This document shows positions 35,089 through 44,541 of a stretch of DNA of 64,000 nt, one piece after another. Source of the DNA: Paraburkholderia ultramafica (GTDB lineage Bacteria; Pseudomonadota; Gammaproteobacteria; Burkholderiales; Burkholderiaceae). Location of the stretch: contig NZ_CADIKK010000015.1 in assembly GCF_902859915.1 (NCBI RefSeq), positions 1 to 64,000 on the forward strand, read 5' to 3'. The notes beneath the pieces were generated by a model. It ran no database searches. It had not been told where the DNA came from and saw nothing but the letters and a program-made list of their open reading frames with translations. Every line of letters begins with the position of its first letter. Position 1 is the first letter of the stretch. Made by a program: the position numbers and the translations under genes.

Positions 35089-36070
35089 CGCGACGATGGG
35101 AGAGTTTGTCCGCGGCTACCGCGAGAATCACCAGCATGCCGGTAATCAACACCTGGTAGACCGAAGAAACGCCGATCAACGTCAGGCCATTGCGGAACAC
35201 GCCGACGATCAACGCGCCGAGCAGCGTGCCGACGATCGAGCCGCGTCCGCCGAACAGGCTCGTGCCGCCCAGCACGACCGCAGTAATGCTGTCGAGGTTC
35301 TCGGTTTGCCCCGCCTGCGGATCGCCGACGCCGGTGCGCGACACCGACAGCAGCGCGGCGATCCCGTAGATCGCGCCGGCCAGCGAATATACGGTGAGCA
35401 GGATCTTCTGCGACGACAGGCCCATCAGCCGCGCGGCCTCGGCGTTGTTGCCGAGCGCGTACAGGTGCCGGCCGGGCACCGTGTCGCGCAGCACGAACCA
35501 GGTGGCCAGATACATCAGCAAGGTCAGCACCGTGCCGTACGTGACGTCGGCCGGCCCGAGCTTGAACGTGTTGCCGAAGAACATGATCGCGTCCGGCAGG
35601 TTCGACACGCTCTCCGCGTTCGAATAGATCTGCGTGAGCGCGAACGCGATATTCAGCGTACCCAGTGTGACGATGAACGCGGGCAGTTTGATGCGCGTGA
35701 TCAGCACGCCGTTGAGCGCGCCGAACAGCGTGCTCGCAGCGATTCCGCACAGAATCGCGAGTATCGGCGGCACGCCTAGCGTGACCGCGAATTTGGTCAT
35801 GATGATCGAGCCGAATGCCATCACCATGCCGCACGACAGATCGATGCCGCCGGTCAGCACGATCAGCGTCTGGCCGATCGCGATGACCGCGACCACCATG
35901 GTCTGTTGCAGGATCAGCGAGAGGTTCTGGAACGACAGGAAGCGGCTGCTCTGCGAGATGAAGAAGGCGCAGGCCAGCACCAGTGCGATCAGCGGCCCGA
36001 CCTCGGCAAGCGACGGCAAGCGGTCGGTGAAGGTGCGTGAATGGCTGGCGGGCGCGGAAGGAGTTGACAT
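35084..36070 (-). CDS. frcC: sugar ABC transporter permease, FrcC type
   Basis: A 328-residue CUT2-family permease with eight to ten hydrophobic segments. Recognisable blocks: VVAVIAIGQTLIVLTGGIDLS near 62-82 (CUT2 signature), KLPAFIVTLGTLNIAFAL, and VVLGGTSLFGGRGSIVGTLLGALIVGVFRNGL near 262-293. It forms the membrane channel for FrcB-delivered sugar. The start at 36070 gives MSTPSAPASHS; a 7-residue extension is possible. Separated from frcB by 88 bp that include a strong hairpin. Confidence 0.88.
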   Translation of the reverse strand: MSTPSAPASHSRTFTDRLPSLAEVGPLIALVLACAFFISQSSRFLSFQNLSLILQQTMVVAVIAIGQTLIVLTGGIDLSCGMVMAFGSIIMTKFAVTLGVPPILAILCGIAASTLFGALNGVLITRIKLPAFIVTLGTLNIAFALTQIYSNAESVSNLPDAIMFFGNTFKLGPADVTYGTVLTLLMYLATWFVLRDTVPGRHLYALGNNAEAARLMGLSSQKILLTVYSLAGAIYGIAALLSVSRTGVGDPQAGQTENLDSITAVVLGGTSLFGGRGSIVGTLLGALIVGVFRNGLTLIGVSSVYQVLITGMLVILAVAADKLSHRRG

Positions 36071-36123
36071 GATGGATGATCCTCGATACATGAACGTGAC
36101 GCGAAAGCCACGCGGTAATTCAG

Positions 36124-36145
36124 GCGGCCCGCCGCGGCGGGCCGC
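36124..36145. repeat. 22-bp perfect GC palindrome between frcB and frcC
   Basis: A 22-bp sequence starting GCGGCCCGCC is identical to its own reverse complement. In RNA it makes a stem of about 9 bp with a 4-base loop. There is no T-run on either side, so it is not a classic terminator. Its place just after the binding-protein gene suggests an mRNA-stabilising or partial-termination hairpin that keeps FrcB in excess. Confidence 0.7.
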
Positions 36146-36158
36146 TCTACGGTGCGCG

Positions 36159-37163
36159 TTACTTGTTGCCCCAGCAGTTGTCGAGGCCGAACTTCGTATC
36201 CTTACTGTCGATGCCGGACATCGGCTTGTCGGTGATCAGCGTCACGCCCGTGTCCTGATAGCCGGAGACCTTCTTGCCGGTCTTCGCATAGTCGACACCT
36301 GCGCTCACGCCGAGCGAGGCCATCTTCAGCGGATACTGCTGCGAGGTCGCGGCGATCGCGCTGGCCTTCACGTTGCGCACGCCTTCGCAGCCGCCGTCGA
36401 TAGACACGATCATCACGCTCTTGTCCTTGCCCGCCGCTTTGAGCGCGCGATACGCGCCCGCTGCGGCCGGTTCGTTGATCGTGTAGACGACGTTGATGTC
36501 CGGTGACTTCTGCAGGCAGTTTTCCATCGCCGTCTGGCCCTTCGCCTGATCGCCGCGCGTGTCCTGGCTGCAGACCACCGACGGGTCGCCTTCCTTCACG
36601 CCGAAGCCTTCCAGGAAGCCGTTGTGACGCAGCACGCCGACCGATACGCCGGGCGCGAGATCGAGCGTGGCGATCTTCGCGGGCTTGCCGTTCAGCGCGG
36701 CCTTCGCGTATTTGCCGATCAGCACGCCCGCTTTGAAGTTGTCGGTGGCGAATAGGGCGTCGGTGGCGTCTTGCGGATCGGTCGGCGTATCGAGCGCAAC
36801 GACCATCACGCCGGCGGCGCGCGCTTTCTTGATGCTCGGCACGATCGCCTTGGTGTCGCTCGGCGTGATCAGAATCGCTTTCGCACCGGCCGTCATCATG
36901 TTTTCGATCGCGGTGACCTGGCTCGCGTTGTCGCCATCGAACTTGCCGGCGGCGGTGATCAGCTTTGCGCCGTCTTTCGACGCGGCCGCTTCGGCGCCCT
37001 GTTTCATCTTCACGAAGAACGGGTTGGTGTCGGTCTTGGTGATCAGGCCGACGACCGGCTGATCGGCCGCCTGGCTCGCGCTCGCACACCATACCGCCGA
37101 CGCCGCGACGCACATCGACACGATTTTGCTGGTGACAGGATGCCTGCGGGAATTCAGATTCAT
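36159..37163 (-). CDS. frcB: periplasmic sugar-binding protein, FrcB type
   Basis: A 334-residue periplasmic binding protein. Signal peptide to about residue 33 (VSMCVAASAVWCASASQAADQ), then a ribose-binding-type fold with VVGLITKTDTNPFFVKMKQGAEAAA near 37-61, AILITPSDTKAIVPSIKKARAAGV near 96-119 and VMIVSIDGGCEGV near 255. GLITKTDTNPFFVKM is typical of FrcB (fructose/mannose/ribose). First gene of the frc operon. Confidence 0.88.
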   Translation of the reverse strand: MNLNSRRHPVTSKIVSMCVAASAVWCASASQAADQPVVGLITKTDTNPFFVKMKQGAEAAASKDGAKLITAAGKFDGDNASQVTAIENMMTAGAKAILITPSDTKAIVPSIKKARAAGVMVVALDTPTDPQDATDALFATDNFKAGVLIGKYAKAALNGKPAKIATLDLAPGVSVGVLRHNGFLEGFGVKEGDPSVVCSQDTRGDQAKGQTAMENCLQKSPDINVVYTINEPAAAGAYRALKAAGKDKSVMIVSIDGGCEGVRNVKASAIAATSQQYPLKMASLGVSAGVDYAKTGKKVSGYQDTGVTLITDKPMSGIDSKDTKFGLDNCWGNK

Positions 37164-37591
37164 GGGACGCTCCTCCGGTTATGGGCAACGACGACGGTGT
37201 GGACTGCGTGGTGGTTGCGGCGCGAACGCTGCGCGGCTGCAACCTGGTTTTTTGACTTGATGCGCGGCGACGACGGTTTGTAGCGAAGCTTGTCGAAACT
37301 TGCCGCCTAAATCACTTTGGTTGATTTAGTACAGCAGGCGCAGCGACGCGCGTCAAGAAAGTGTTTCGAATGGAAGCTGCCGCGCGAAAACCCCGCCGGA
37401 AGGCGGCGGGCCTTACGTGGCGCGGCTTGGAGGTCGTGCTGCGGTGCAAAGTCGAGGGCAGGGACTTCGGGAAAGTCCTGGCTCGTGTGAAAGGCGTTTG
37501 AAATATGGATAAGGCGTTTTCGACGGCAAATGGCTTGCGTCGCGCGGGTATTCAGCGAACCCTGAAGTGCCCCGCCGCTGTTCCGGCTACA
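37164..37591. other. frcB promoter region and lacI downstream region
   Basis: 428 bp between the frcB start and the stop of the LacI gene, both on the minus strand. It contains the inverted repeat at 37307-37329 (listed separately). A GC hairpin of the form CCGCC-GGAAG-GGCGG lies near 37391-37406 and may end the lacI transcript. No gene is supported. Confidence 0.5.
37307..37329. promoter_or_regulatory. candidate ROK-regulator operator upstream of frcB
   Basis: CTAAATCA, seven bases (CTTTGGT), then TGATTTAG: perfect 8-bp inverted arms, AT-rich in a GC-rich background, about 145 bp before frcB. ROK regulators such as NagC and Mlc bind AT-rich inverted repeats of about this size. The link to the FrcR-like protein is inferred from operon membership. 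Confidence 0.5.
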
Positions 37592-38623
37592 TCACCGCGC
37601 GCGGGGTGCACCGGTGGAAGCCCGCACCACGAGTTCAGGCGCGGACGAAATCCGCATCGGCACGTTTGCCGCGCCGCGCCCCGCCTGTCCATATGACGAC
37701 TCGATCAGCTCGCGCAGCAGCGACACCGCGAGGTCGGCGACTTCGACCGTCGGCACGGCCACCGTCGTCAACGCGGGCCGCGATTCGCGCGCGAGCTGGA
37801 TGTCGGTGATGCCGACTACGGACAGGTCGCCCGGCACGTTCAGGCCGAGATCGGCAGCGGCGTGCATCGCGCCGAGCGCGGGCAGATCGTTGGTCGCGAA
37901 GATCGCGGTGAGCTTCGGATCGGCTTCGAGCAGCGCGCGGGCCGCGACGTAGCCGCCGTGGATCGTATCGGCTGCGTGTCGGACGCGGTTCTTCGGCGCG
38001 CCGGCCGCGCGCAGCGCGTCGACAAAACCTTCGTAGCGCACCGCGTGAATCCCCGAGGCCTTGCTGCCGACAATCGCGCCGATCCGCCGATGGCCGAGTT
38101 CCAGCAGATGCGCACCGGCCAGCTCGCCCGCGCGCCGAAAATCGACCGCGACGCACGGCAGTCCCGGCGGCTCCTGCGGCCGCTCCCACATGCACAGCAC
38201 CACCGGCGTGCCGCGCGCTTCGGTCGTGTGAAGGTCGGCGAAGTCGAGGTTCGCGTTCGTCACGAGCACGCCTTCGGAGAGCGTCCCGGCAATCTGGTCG
38301 AGATACGCGCGGCCGCTCAATGGATCTTCATTAGTATTGCAGATGATCACGAAGTGGCCGCTCGCGCGGGCCGCGCGTTCGACGGCGAGTGCGAACTCCG
38401 GATAGAACGGATTGGCGATGCTCGACACCATCAGCGCGAGCGTCGGCGCGCGGCCTTCGGCAAGCGCGCGGGCGGCGAGGTGCGGGCGGTAGCCGAGCGC
38501 GTCGACGGCGTCGAGAACCCGCTGGCGGGTCGTCGCGCCGACGCGGCCGCGATTGCGCAGCACGTTCGACACGGTCGCGGGAGTGACGCCGGCATGACGC
38601 GCGACTTCGCTGAGTGTGGGCAT
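37592..38623 (-). CDS. LacI-family transcriptional regulator
   Basis: A 343-residue LacI/GalR regulator. HTH at residues 1-48 (MPTLSEVARHAGVTPATVSNVLRNRGRVGATTRQRVLDAVDALGYRPH); sugar-binding domain after 60 (LALMVSSIANPFYPEFALAVERAA), and FATNDLPALGAMHAAADLGL near 240. Divergent from the ABC ATPase-GH42 operon. A perfect palindrome in the divergent region is its likely operator, so it probably represses galactoside uptake and hydrolysis until sugar binds. Confidence 0.9.
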   Translation of the reverse strand: MPTLSEVARHAGVTPATVSNVLRNRGRVGATTRQRVLDAVDALGYRPHLAARALAEGRAPTLALMVSSIANPFYPEFALAVERAARASGHFVIICNTNEDPLSGRAYLDQIAGTLSEGVLVTNANLDFADLHTTEARGTPVVLCMWERPQEPPGLPCVAVDFRRAGELAGAHLLELGHRRIGAIVGSKASGIHAVRYEGFVDALRAAGAPKNRVRHAADTIHGGYVAARALLEADPKLTAIFATNDLPALGAMHAAADLGLNVPGDLSVVGITDIQLARESRPALTTVAVPTVEVADLAVSLLRELIESSYGQAGRGAANVPMRISSAPELVVRASTGAPRAR

Positions 38624-38762
38624 GTTGTTTTCAATATTTGGGACGGCTGTTCGACATTTGCATCGCAGTCCAAGGCGCGGCACCATCTGTCGCACAGACA
38701 AACGACATCGGAGACAGGCAAGGCCCGGCGATCGCATGCGATCGATTTTTTTCGGCCTCGCT

Positions 38763-38778
38763 GATTAAGCGCTTAATC
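38763..38778. promoter_or_regulatory. probable LacI operator
   Basis: GATTAAGCGCTTAATC is a perfect 16-bp palindrome with the central CG expected for LacI-family operators, 38 bp before the ABC ATPase gene and in the divergent region with its lacI gene. A half-site-like GATTAAATCA follows at 38793. Confidence 0.7.
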
Positions 38779-38815
38779 TCCGGCTTCGAGCTGATTAAAT
38801 CACGGAGTCGATGCA

Positions 38816-39970
<1,155 letters not shown>

Positions 39971-39991
39971 AGAAAATTGAGGGACATTGGG

Positions 39992-41977
39992 ATGCGCCTT
40001 GGAGTCTGTTATTACCCGGAACACTGGCCGGAGTCGATGTGGGAAGACGACGCTCGCCGGATGAAAGCCCTCGGCATCGCACAGGTGCGGATCGCAGAAT
40101 TCGCGTGGAGCCGCATCGAGCCGACGTCTGGCGAATACGACTGGGGCTGGCTCGATCGCGCGATCGATGTGCTGGGCGCGGCCGGGCTGCAGGTCGTCAT
40201 GTGCACGCCGACCGCGACGCCGCCCAAGTGGCTGATCGATCGTCATCCGGACATTCTGCCGATCGGCGCGGACGGCCGTCCGCGCGCGTTCGGCTCGCGG
40301 CGTCACTACGACTTCTCGTCGCCGTCGTATTTCACCGCGTCGCAACGCATCTGCACGGCGGTCGCGGAGCGCTACGGCAAGCATCCGGCGGTCGCGTACT
40401 GGCAGATCGATAACGAATTCGGCTGCCATCACACGGTGGTCAGTTATTCGCCGGCGGCGCTCGCGCGCTTTCGCGAATGGCTGAAGGCGCGCTATCACAC
40501 GATCGACGCATTGAACGAGGCGTGGGGCACCGTGTTCTGGAGCATGGAGTACCGCAGCTTCGACGAGATCGACGCGCCGGTGGCGACCGTGACCGAAGCG
40601 CATCCTTCACACCGCCTCGATTACCGGCGTTTCGCGTCCGACGAAGTGGCGCGTTATAACCGCATGCAGGTCGAGATCATTCGCGCGCATTCGCCGGGCC
40701 GCCCGGTCGCGCACAACTTCATGCAGCTCTTTACCGAGTTCGATCATTACAAGGTCGCTGCCGATCTCGATGTCGCGAGTTGGGACAGCTATCCTCTCGG
40801 CGCGCTCGAAGAGCAATGGTTTGCACCGGACGTGAAGGCGCGCTGGCTGCGCAGCGGCCATCCCGACTTCGCGTCGTTCAATCACGACATCTATCGTGGC
40901 ATGTCGAAGCTGCCGTTCTGGGTGATGGAGCAGCAGCCGGGTCCGGTGAACTGGGCGATGTGGAATCCGGCGCCGCTGCCGGGCATGGTGCGGCTGTGGA
41001 GTTGGGAGGCGTTCGCGCACGGCGCGGGCTGCGTGTCGTATTTCCGCTGGCGCCAGGCGCCATTCGCGCAGGAGCAGATGCACGCGGGACTGAACACGCC
41101 GGATAACCGGCTCGACGTCGGCGGCAACGAGGCAGCGCAAGTGGCCGGCGAGATTCGCACGGTGCTCGCCGCGCAGGCCGACGCCAACGCGGCGATCCGC
41201 TCGAAGGTCGCGCTCATGTACGACTACGAGGCGAAGTGGCTGTTCGAGATTCATCCGCAAGGGGCGGACTTTCACTATCCGCGCTTCGCGTTCGAGTATT
41301 ACTCGGCGCTGCGTGCGCTCGGACTCGACGTCGATGTCGTGCCGGTCGACGCGCCGCTGGATGGCTACAGTCTGATCGTCGTGCCGCCGCTGCCGGTCGT
41401 GCCGGACGATTTCGCCGTGCGCCTCGCACGCTCTGGCGCGCAGGTGGTGCTCGGTCCGCGCACCGGTTCGAAGACACGCGACGTGCGCATTCCAACCAAT
41501 CTGCCGCCAGGCGCGCTGGCTTCGGTGCTGCCGGCGCGCGTCTGGCGCGTCGAATCGATGCGGCCGAATGTGACCGAAGGCGTGCGTCTCGTGGACAGTC
41601 AGGATGCGAGTACGGATGATGGCTGCGCGCGTCACTGGCGCGATTTCATCGACAGCGAGGCGGCCGTTGCGCTCGACGTGCGTGCCCGTTTCGCGGACGG
41701 CCATCCCGCGTATGTGCGAAGCGGCGCGTTCCATTACTTCGCGAGCCTGTTCGATGACGCGCTGACGGTGCGTCTGCTCGAGCGGATCGCGCAGGAAGCT
41801 AACGTCGAGACCGTGCGGCTTGGCGACAGCGTGCGCATCAGCCGGCGCGGCGCGTTGACCTATGTGTTCAACTATGGCGACGCCACCCACACGCTCACCG
41901 GCGTCGCCGACGACGCTTTCGTGATCGGGTCACGTGCGCTCGCACCGCAAGGCGTGGCCGTCTACCGGTCGCGCTGA
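39992..41977 (+). CDS. GH42 beta-galactosidase
   Basis: A 661-residue glycoside hydrolase family 42 enzyme. LGVCYYPEHWPESMWEDDARRMKALGI opens the TIM barrel. The acid/base Glu is in WQIDNEFGC near 139-147 and the nucleophile Glu in FWVMEQQPGPVNW near 306-318. A trimerisation-type middle domain and a small beta C-terminal domain follow. No signal peptide, so it acts in the cytoplasm on galactosides brought in by the co-encoded importer. GAGGG precedes ATG 39992, 21 bp after the ATPase stop. Confidence 0.9.
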   Translation: MRLGVCYYPEHWPESMWEDDARRMKALGIAQVRIAEFAWSRIEPTSGEYDWGWLDRAIDVLGAAGLQVVMCTPTATPPKWLIDRHPDILPIGADGRPRAFGSRRHYDFSSPSYFTASQRICTAVAERYGKHPAVAYWQIDNEFGCHHTVVSYSPAALARFREWLKARYHTIDALNEAWGTVFWSMEYRSFDEIDAPVATVTEAHPSHRLDYRRFASDEVARYNRMQVEIIRAHSPGRPVAHNFMQLFTEFDHYKVAADLDVASWDSYPLGALEEQWFAPDVKARWLRSGHPDFASFNHDIYRGMSKLPFWVMEQQPGPVNWAMWNPAPLPGMVRLWSWEAFAHGAGCVSYFRWRQAPFAQEQMHAGLNTPDNRLDVGGNEAAQVAGEIRTVLAAQADANAAIRSKVALMYDYEAKWLFEIHPQGADFHYPRFAFEYYSALRALGLDVDVVPVDAPLDGYSLIVVPPLPVVPDDFAVRLARSGAQVVLGPRTGSKTRDVRIPTNLPPGALASVLPARVWRVESMRPNVTEGVRLVDSQDASTDDGCARHWRDFIDSEAAVALDVRARFADGHPAYVRSGAFHYFASLFDDALTVRLLERIAQEANVETVRLGDSVRISRRGALTYVFNYGDATHTLTGVADDAFVIGSRALAPQGVAVYRSR

Positions 41978-42050
41978 CGAGCCGGCTTGAAGAGGATTCC
42001 ATGCAGTAACGACAACGACGCAAAATCAAGGCATAAAGGAGACAGGCAAC

Positions 42051-43304
42051 ATGAAAATGAAACCACGCAAGTTTCTGTTGGCACTCGCACTGGCCGCGGC
42101 GGCCGTGGGGACCTCGGCCATCAGCACGGCGCAGGCCAGCACGCTCACGATCAACGTCGCGTACAAGGGCGCCAGCCAGCGCGCGGTCTGGCAGTCGGTG
42201 ATCGACGAGTTCAGGAAGGCGCATCCCGGTGTCGACGTGAAGGTGTCATTTGTCGATGAAGAAGCGTACAAGGTCCAGTTGCCCGGCTGGCTCTCCACCG
42301 TCGCGCCCGATATCGTCAACTGGCATGACGGCGAACGGATGGCGTATTACGCGCAGCGCGGCCTGTTCGAAGATCTGAGCGGCGACTGGGCGAAGAACGG
42401 CTGGAATGACATGTATGCGTCGACCAAGGAAGCGTCGTCGTATAAGGGCAAGCAGTACGCTGCGCCGACCGTGTACTACTCGTGGGGCCTGTTCTATCGC
42501 AAGGATCTGCTCGAGAAGGCCGGCGTGAGCGGCGAGCCGAAAACGTGGGATCAGTTTCTCGACGCCGCCAAGAAGCTGAAGGCCGCCGGCATTACGCCGA
42601 TCGCCGTCGCGGGCCGCGATGCGTGGACGCTCGCCGGCTGGTTCGACTATCTCGATCTGCGTCTGAACGGCAACGCGTTCCATCAGAAGCTGATGGCGGG
42701 CGAGATTCCGTACACCGATCCGCACGTGAAGAAGGTCTACACGACGTGGAAGCAATTGCTCGACGCCGGCTATTTCATCGACAATTCGCTCTCGTACGAT
42801 CTGGACGCGGTGCAGCCGTTCCTGTTCCAGGGCAAGGCCGCGATGATGCTGATGGGCACCTTCATCACCGCCGGCTTCCCGCCGAACGTGAAGCCGCAAA
42901 TGGGCTACTTCCAGTTCCCTGTCATCGACCCGAAGGTGCCGACCGCGGAAGATGGTCCGGTCGAATCGCTGCATATTCCGTCGAAGGCGAAGAACAAGGC
43001 GGACGCGCATGCGTTCCTCGCGTTCGTCGAGACACCTGAGATCGGCGCGCAACTGGCGACCGGACTCGGCTCGCTGTCGGCGAACAGCAAGTCGCCCGAA
43101 CCCGAAGATCCGATCTCCAAGATCGGTTTCCAGATTCTGTCGAACACGAAGGGCGGTATCGCGCAGTTCTACGATCGCGATATGACCAAGGAAATGGCCG
43201 ACGAAGGGATGAAGGGGATGCAGCAGTTCGTCTCCGATCCGACCAAGCTTGACGACATACTCGCGCAACTCGAGCAAACCCGTAAGCGCATTTACAAGAA
43301 GTGA
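42051..43304 (+). CDS. sugar ABC transporter substrate-binding protein
   Basis: A 417-residue CUT1 binding protein. Signal peptide to about residue 29 (FLLALALAAAAVGTSAISTAQA), then LTINVAYKGASQRAVWQSVIDEFRKAHPGVDVKVSF, the standard opening of family-1 solute-binding proteins, and later WGLFYRKDLLEKAGVSGEPKTWDQFLDAAKKLKAAGITPIA near 143-183. Likely ligand is a galactoside or related oligosaccharide given the adjacent GH42 gene. AAAGGAGA precedes the start. The repeat array follows its stop. Confidence 0.88.
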   Translation: MKMKPRKFLLALALAAAAVGTSAISTAQASTLTINVAYKGASQRAVWQSVIDEFRKAHPGVDVKVSFVDEEAYKVQLPGWLSTVAPDIVNWHDGERMAYYAQRGLFEDLSGDWAKNGWNDMYASTKEASSYKGKQYAAPTVYYSWGLFYRKDLLEKAGVSGEPKTWDQFLDAAKKLKAAGITPIAVAGRDAWTLAGWFDYLDLRLNGNAFHQKLMAGEIPYTDPHVKKVYTTWKQLLDAGYFIDNSLSYDLDAVQPFLFQGKAAMMLMGTFITAGFPPNVKPQMGYFQFPVIDPKVPTAEDGPVESLHIPSKAKNKADAHAFLAFVETPEIGAQLATGLGSLSANSKSPEPEDPISKIGFQILSNTKGGIAQFYDRDMTKEMADEGMKGMQQFVSDPTKLDDILAQLEQTRKRIYKK

Positions 43305-43356
43305 GCGGTGGCGGCCGTGAGGCCGCTAACCGTTGCATTCGATCGGCAAACATCTT

Positions 43357-43545
43357 GCATGGGACCGGAGTAAGCGCTGAAGCGCTAACTCCAGTCGACC
43401 GCGCATGGGACCAGAGTAGGCGCTGAAGCGCCAACTCTGGTCGACAGCGCATGGGACCGGAGTAAGTGCTTTGCATGGGCCCGGAGTAAGTGCTAAAGCA
43501 CTAACTCCGGCCGACAGCTAAAGCGCTAACTCCGGTCGACAGGAG
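43357..43545 (+). repeat. 46-bp palindromic repeat array, copy B
   Basis: Units at 43357-43402, 43403-43448 and 43473-43518 are each 46 bp. A 24-bp half-unit lies at 43449-43472 and a final half-unit at 43519-43545. Each full unit starts GCATGGG, has GGAGTAAG-YGC / GCR-CTAACTCC arms, and ends GTCGACMGC or GCCGACAGC. The last half-unit ends in GACAGGAG, which is the ribosome binding site of the following permease gene. The array lies between binding-protein and permease genes, like the REP elements between malE and malF. Confidence 0.92.
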
Positions 43546-43552
43546 AATGATC

Positions 43553-44530
43553 GTGTCGCATTCCGTCAGCCGTCACACTGTCGACGGTCCTGTTGAACCC
43601 GGCGGTACGGGCCTGCCCGCACCGGGCGGCGCAGTGCGCGGCGGGCCGCCGGCCGCGTCGCGCCGGCGCCGTCCCACGCCGACCGCGCGCCGTCAGCGGC
43701 GTGCCGCGTTCCTGTTTCTCGCACCGGCCTGCGTGATGGTCGCCATCTACGTCGTATGGCCGATCCTGTCGACCATCCGCCTGAGCTTTTTCAACTGGGA
43801 CGGGATGACCGAACCGTCGTTCATCGGCCTCGCGAACTACGTGGAGTTGTTCCAGACGCCGACGTTCTATACGGCGCTCCGGAACAACCTCATCTGGCTG
43901 GTGCTGTTCCTGCTCGCTCCGCCGATGGGGCTCGCCGTCGCGTTGTACCTGAATCAGGCGGTGGCCGGCATCCGCATCGTCAAGTCGCTGTTCTTCGCGC
44001 CGTTCGTGTTGTCCGGCGTGGTGGTCGGTTTGATCTTCTCGTGGTTCTACGACCCGACCTTCGGCCTGCTCGCGCTGATGCTCGGCCACGGCGTGCCGGT
44101 GCTCGGCGACCCGCGCTATGCGACGCTCGGGATCGTGTTCGCCGCCCTGTGGCCGCAAACCGCCTATTGCATGATTCTGTATCTGACTGGTCTGACGTCG
44201 CTGAATGCCGAGCAGATCGAAGCCGCGCGCATGGAAGGCGCGCATGGATGGTCGATGCTGTGGCACGTGATCCTGCCGCAACTGCGGCCGACCACGTTCA
44301 TGGCGATTGTCGTCACCATCATCGGCGCATTGCGCAGTTTCGATCTGATCTCGGTGATGACCGGTGGCGGGCCGTTCGAAAGTTCGACCGTGCTCGCTTA
44401 TTACATGTACGACCAGGCGATCAAGTACTACCGCATTGGCTATTCGGCGGCGGTGGCGGTCGTGTTGTTCGGCATCATGCTGGTGTACATCGTTTATCAC
44501 TTGCGGCGGATGCTGCGCACCGAGCAATAA
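43553..44530 (+). CDS. sugar ABC transporter permease (MalF/UgpA type)
   Basis: A 325-residue CUT1 permease. After a Pro/Arg-rich N-terminal tail, six membrane segments start near residue 55 (AAFLFLAPACVMVAIYVVWPIL). The ATPase-coupling EAA loop is IEAARMEGAHGWSMLWHVILPQLRP near 222-246. Start choice: AGGAG ends at 43545, only one base before an ATG at 43547 but 7 bases before an in-frame GTG at 43553, so the GTG is the better start. Partner of the next permease. Confidence 0.85.
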   Translation: MSHSVSRHTVDGPVEPGGTGLPAPGGAVRGGPPAASRRRRPTPTARRQRRAAFLFLAPACVMVAIYVVWPILSTIRLSFFNWDGMTEPSFIGLANYVELFQTPTFYTALRNNLIWLVLFLLAPPMGLAVALYLNQAVAGIRIVKSLFFAPFVLSGVVVGLIFSWFYDPTFGLLALMLGHGVPVLGDPRYATLGIVFAALWPQTAYCMILYLTGLTSLNAEQIEAARMEGAHGWSMLWHVILPQLRPTTFMAIVVTIIGALRSFDLISVMTGGGPFESSTVLAYYMYDQAIKYYRIGYSAAVAVVLFGIMLVYIVYHLRRMLRTEQ

Positions 44531-44541
44531 AGGAACCGATC

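Noticed and set aside
43357..43545. Repeat array considered as a CRISPR
   Set aside because: Units are directly abutting with no unique spacers, the unit is itself palindromic, and there are no cas genes.
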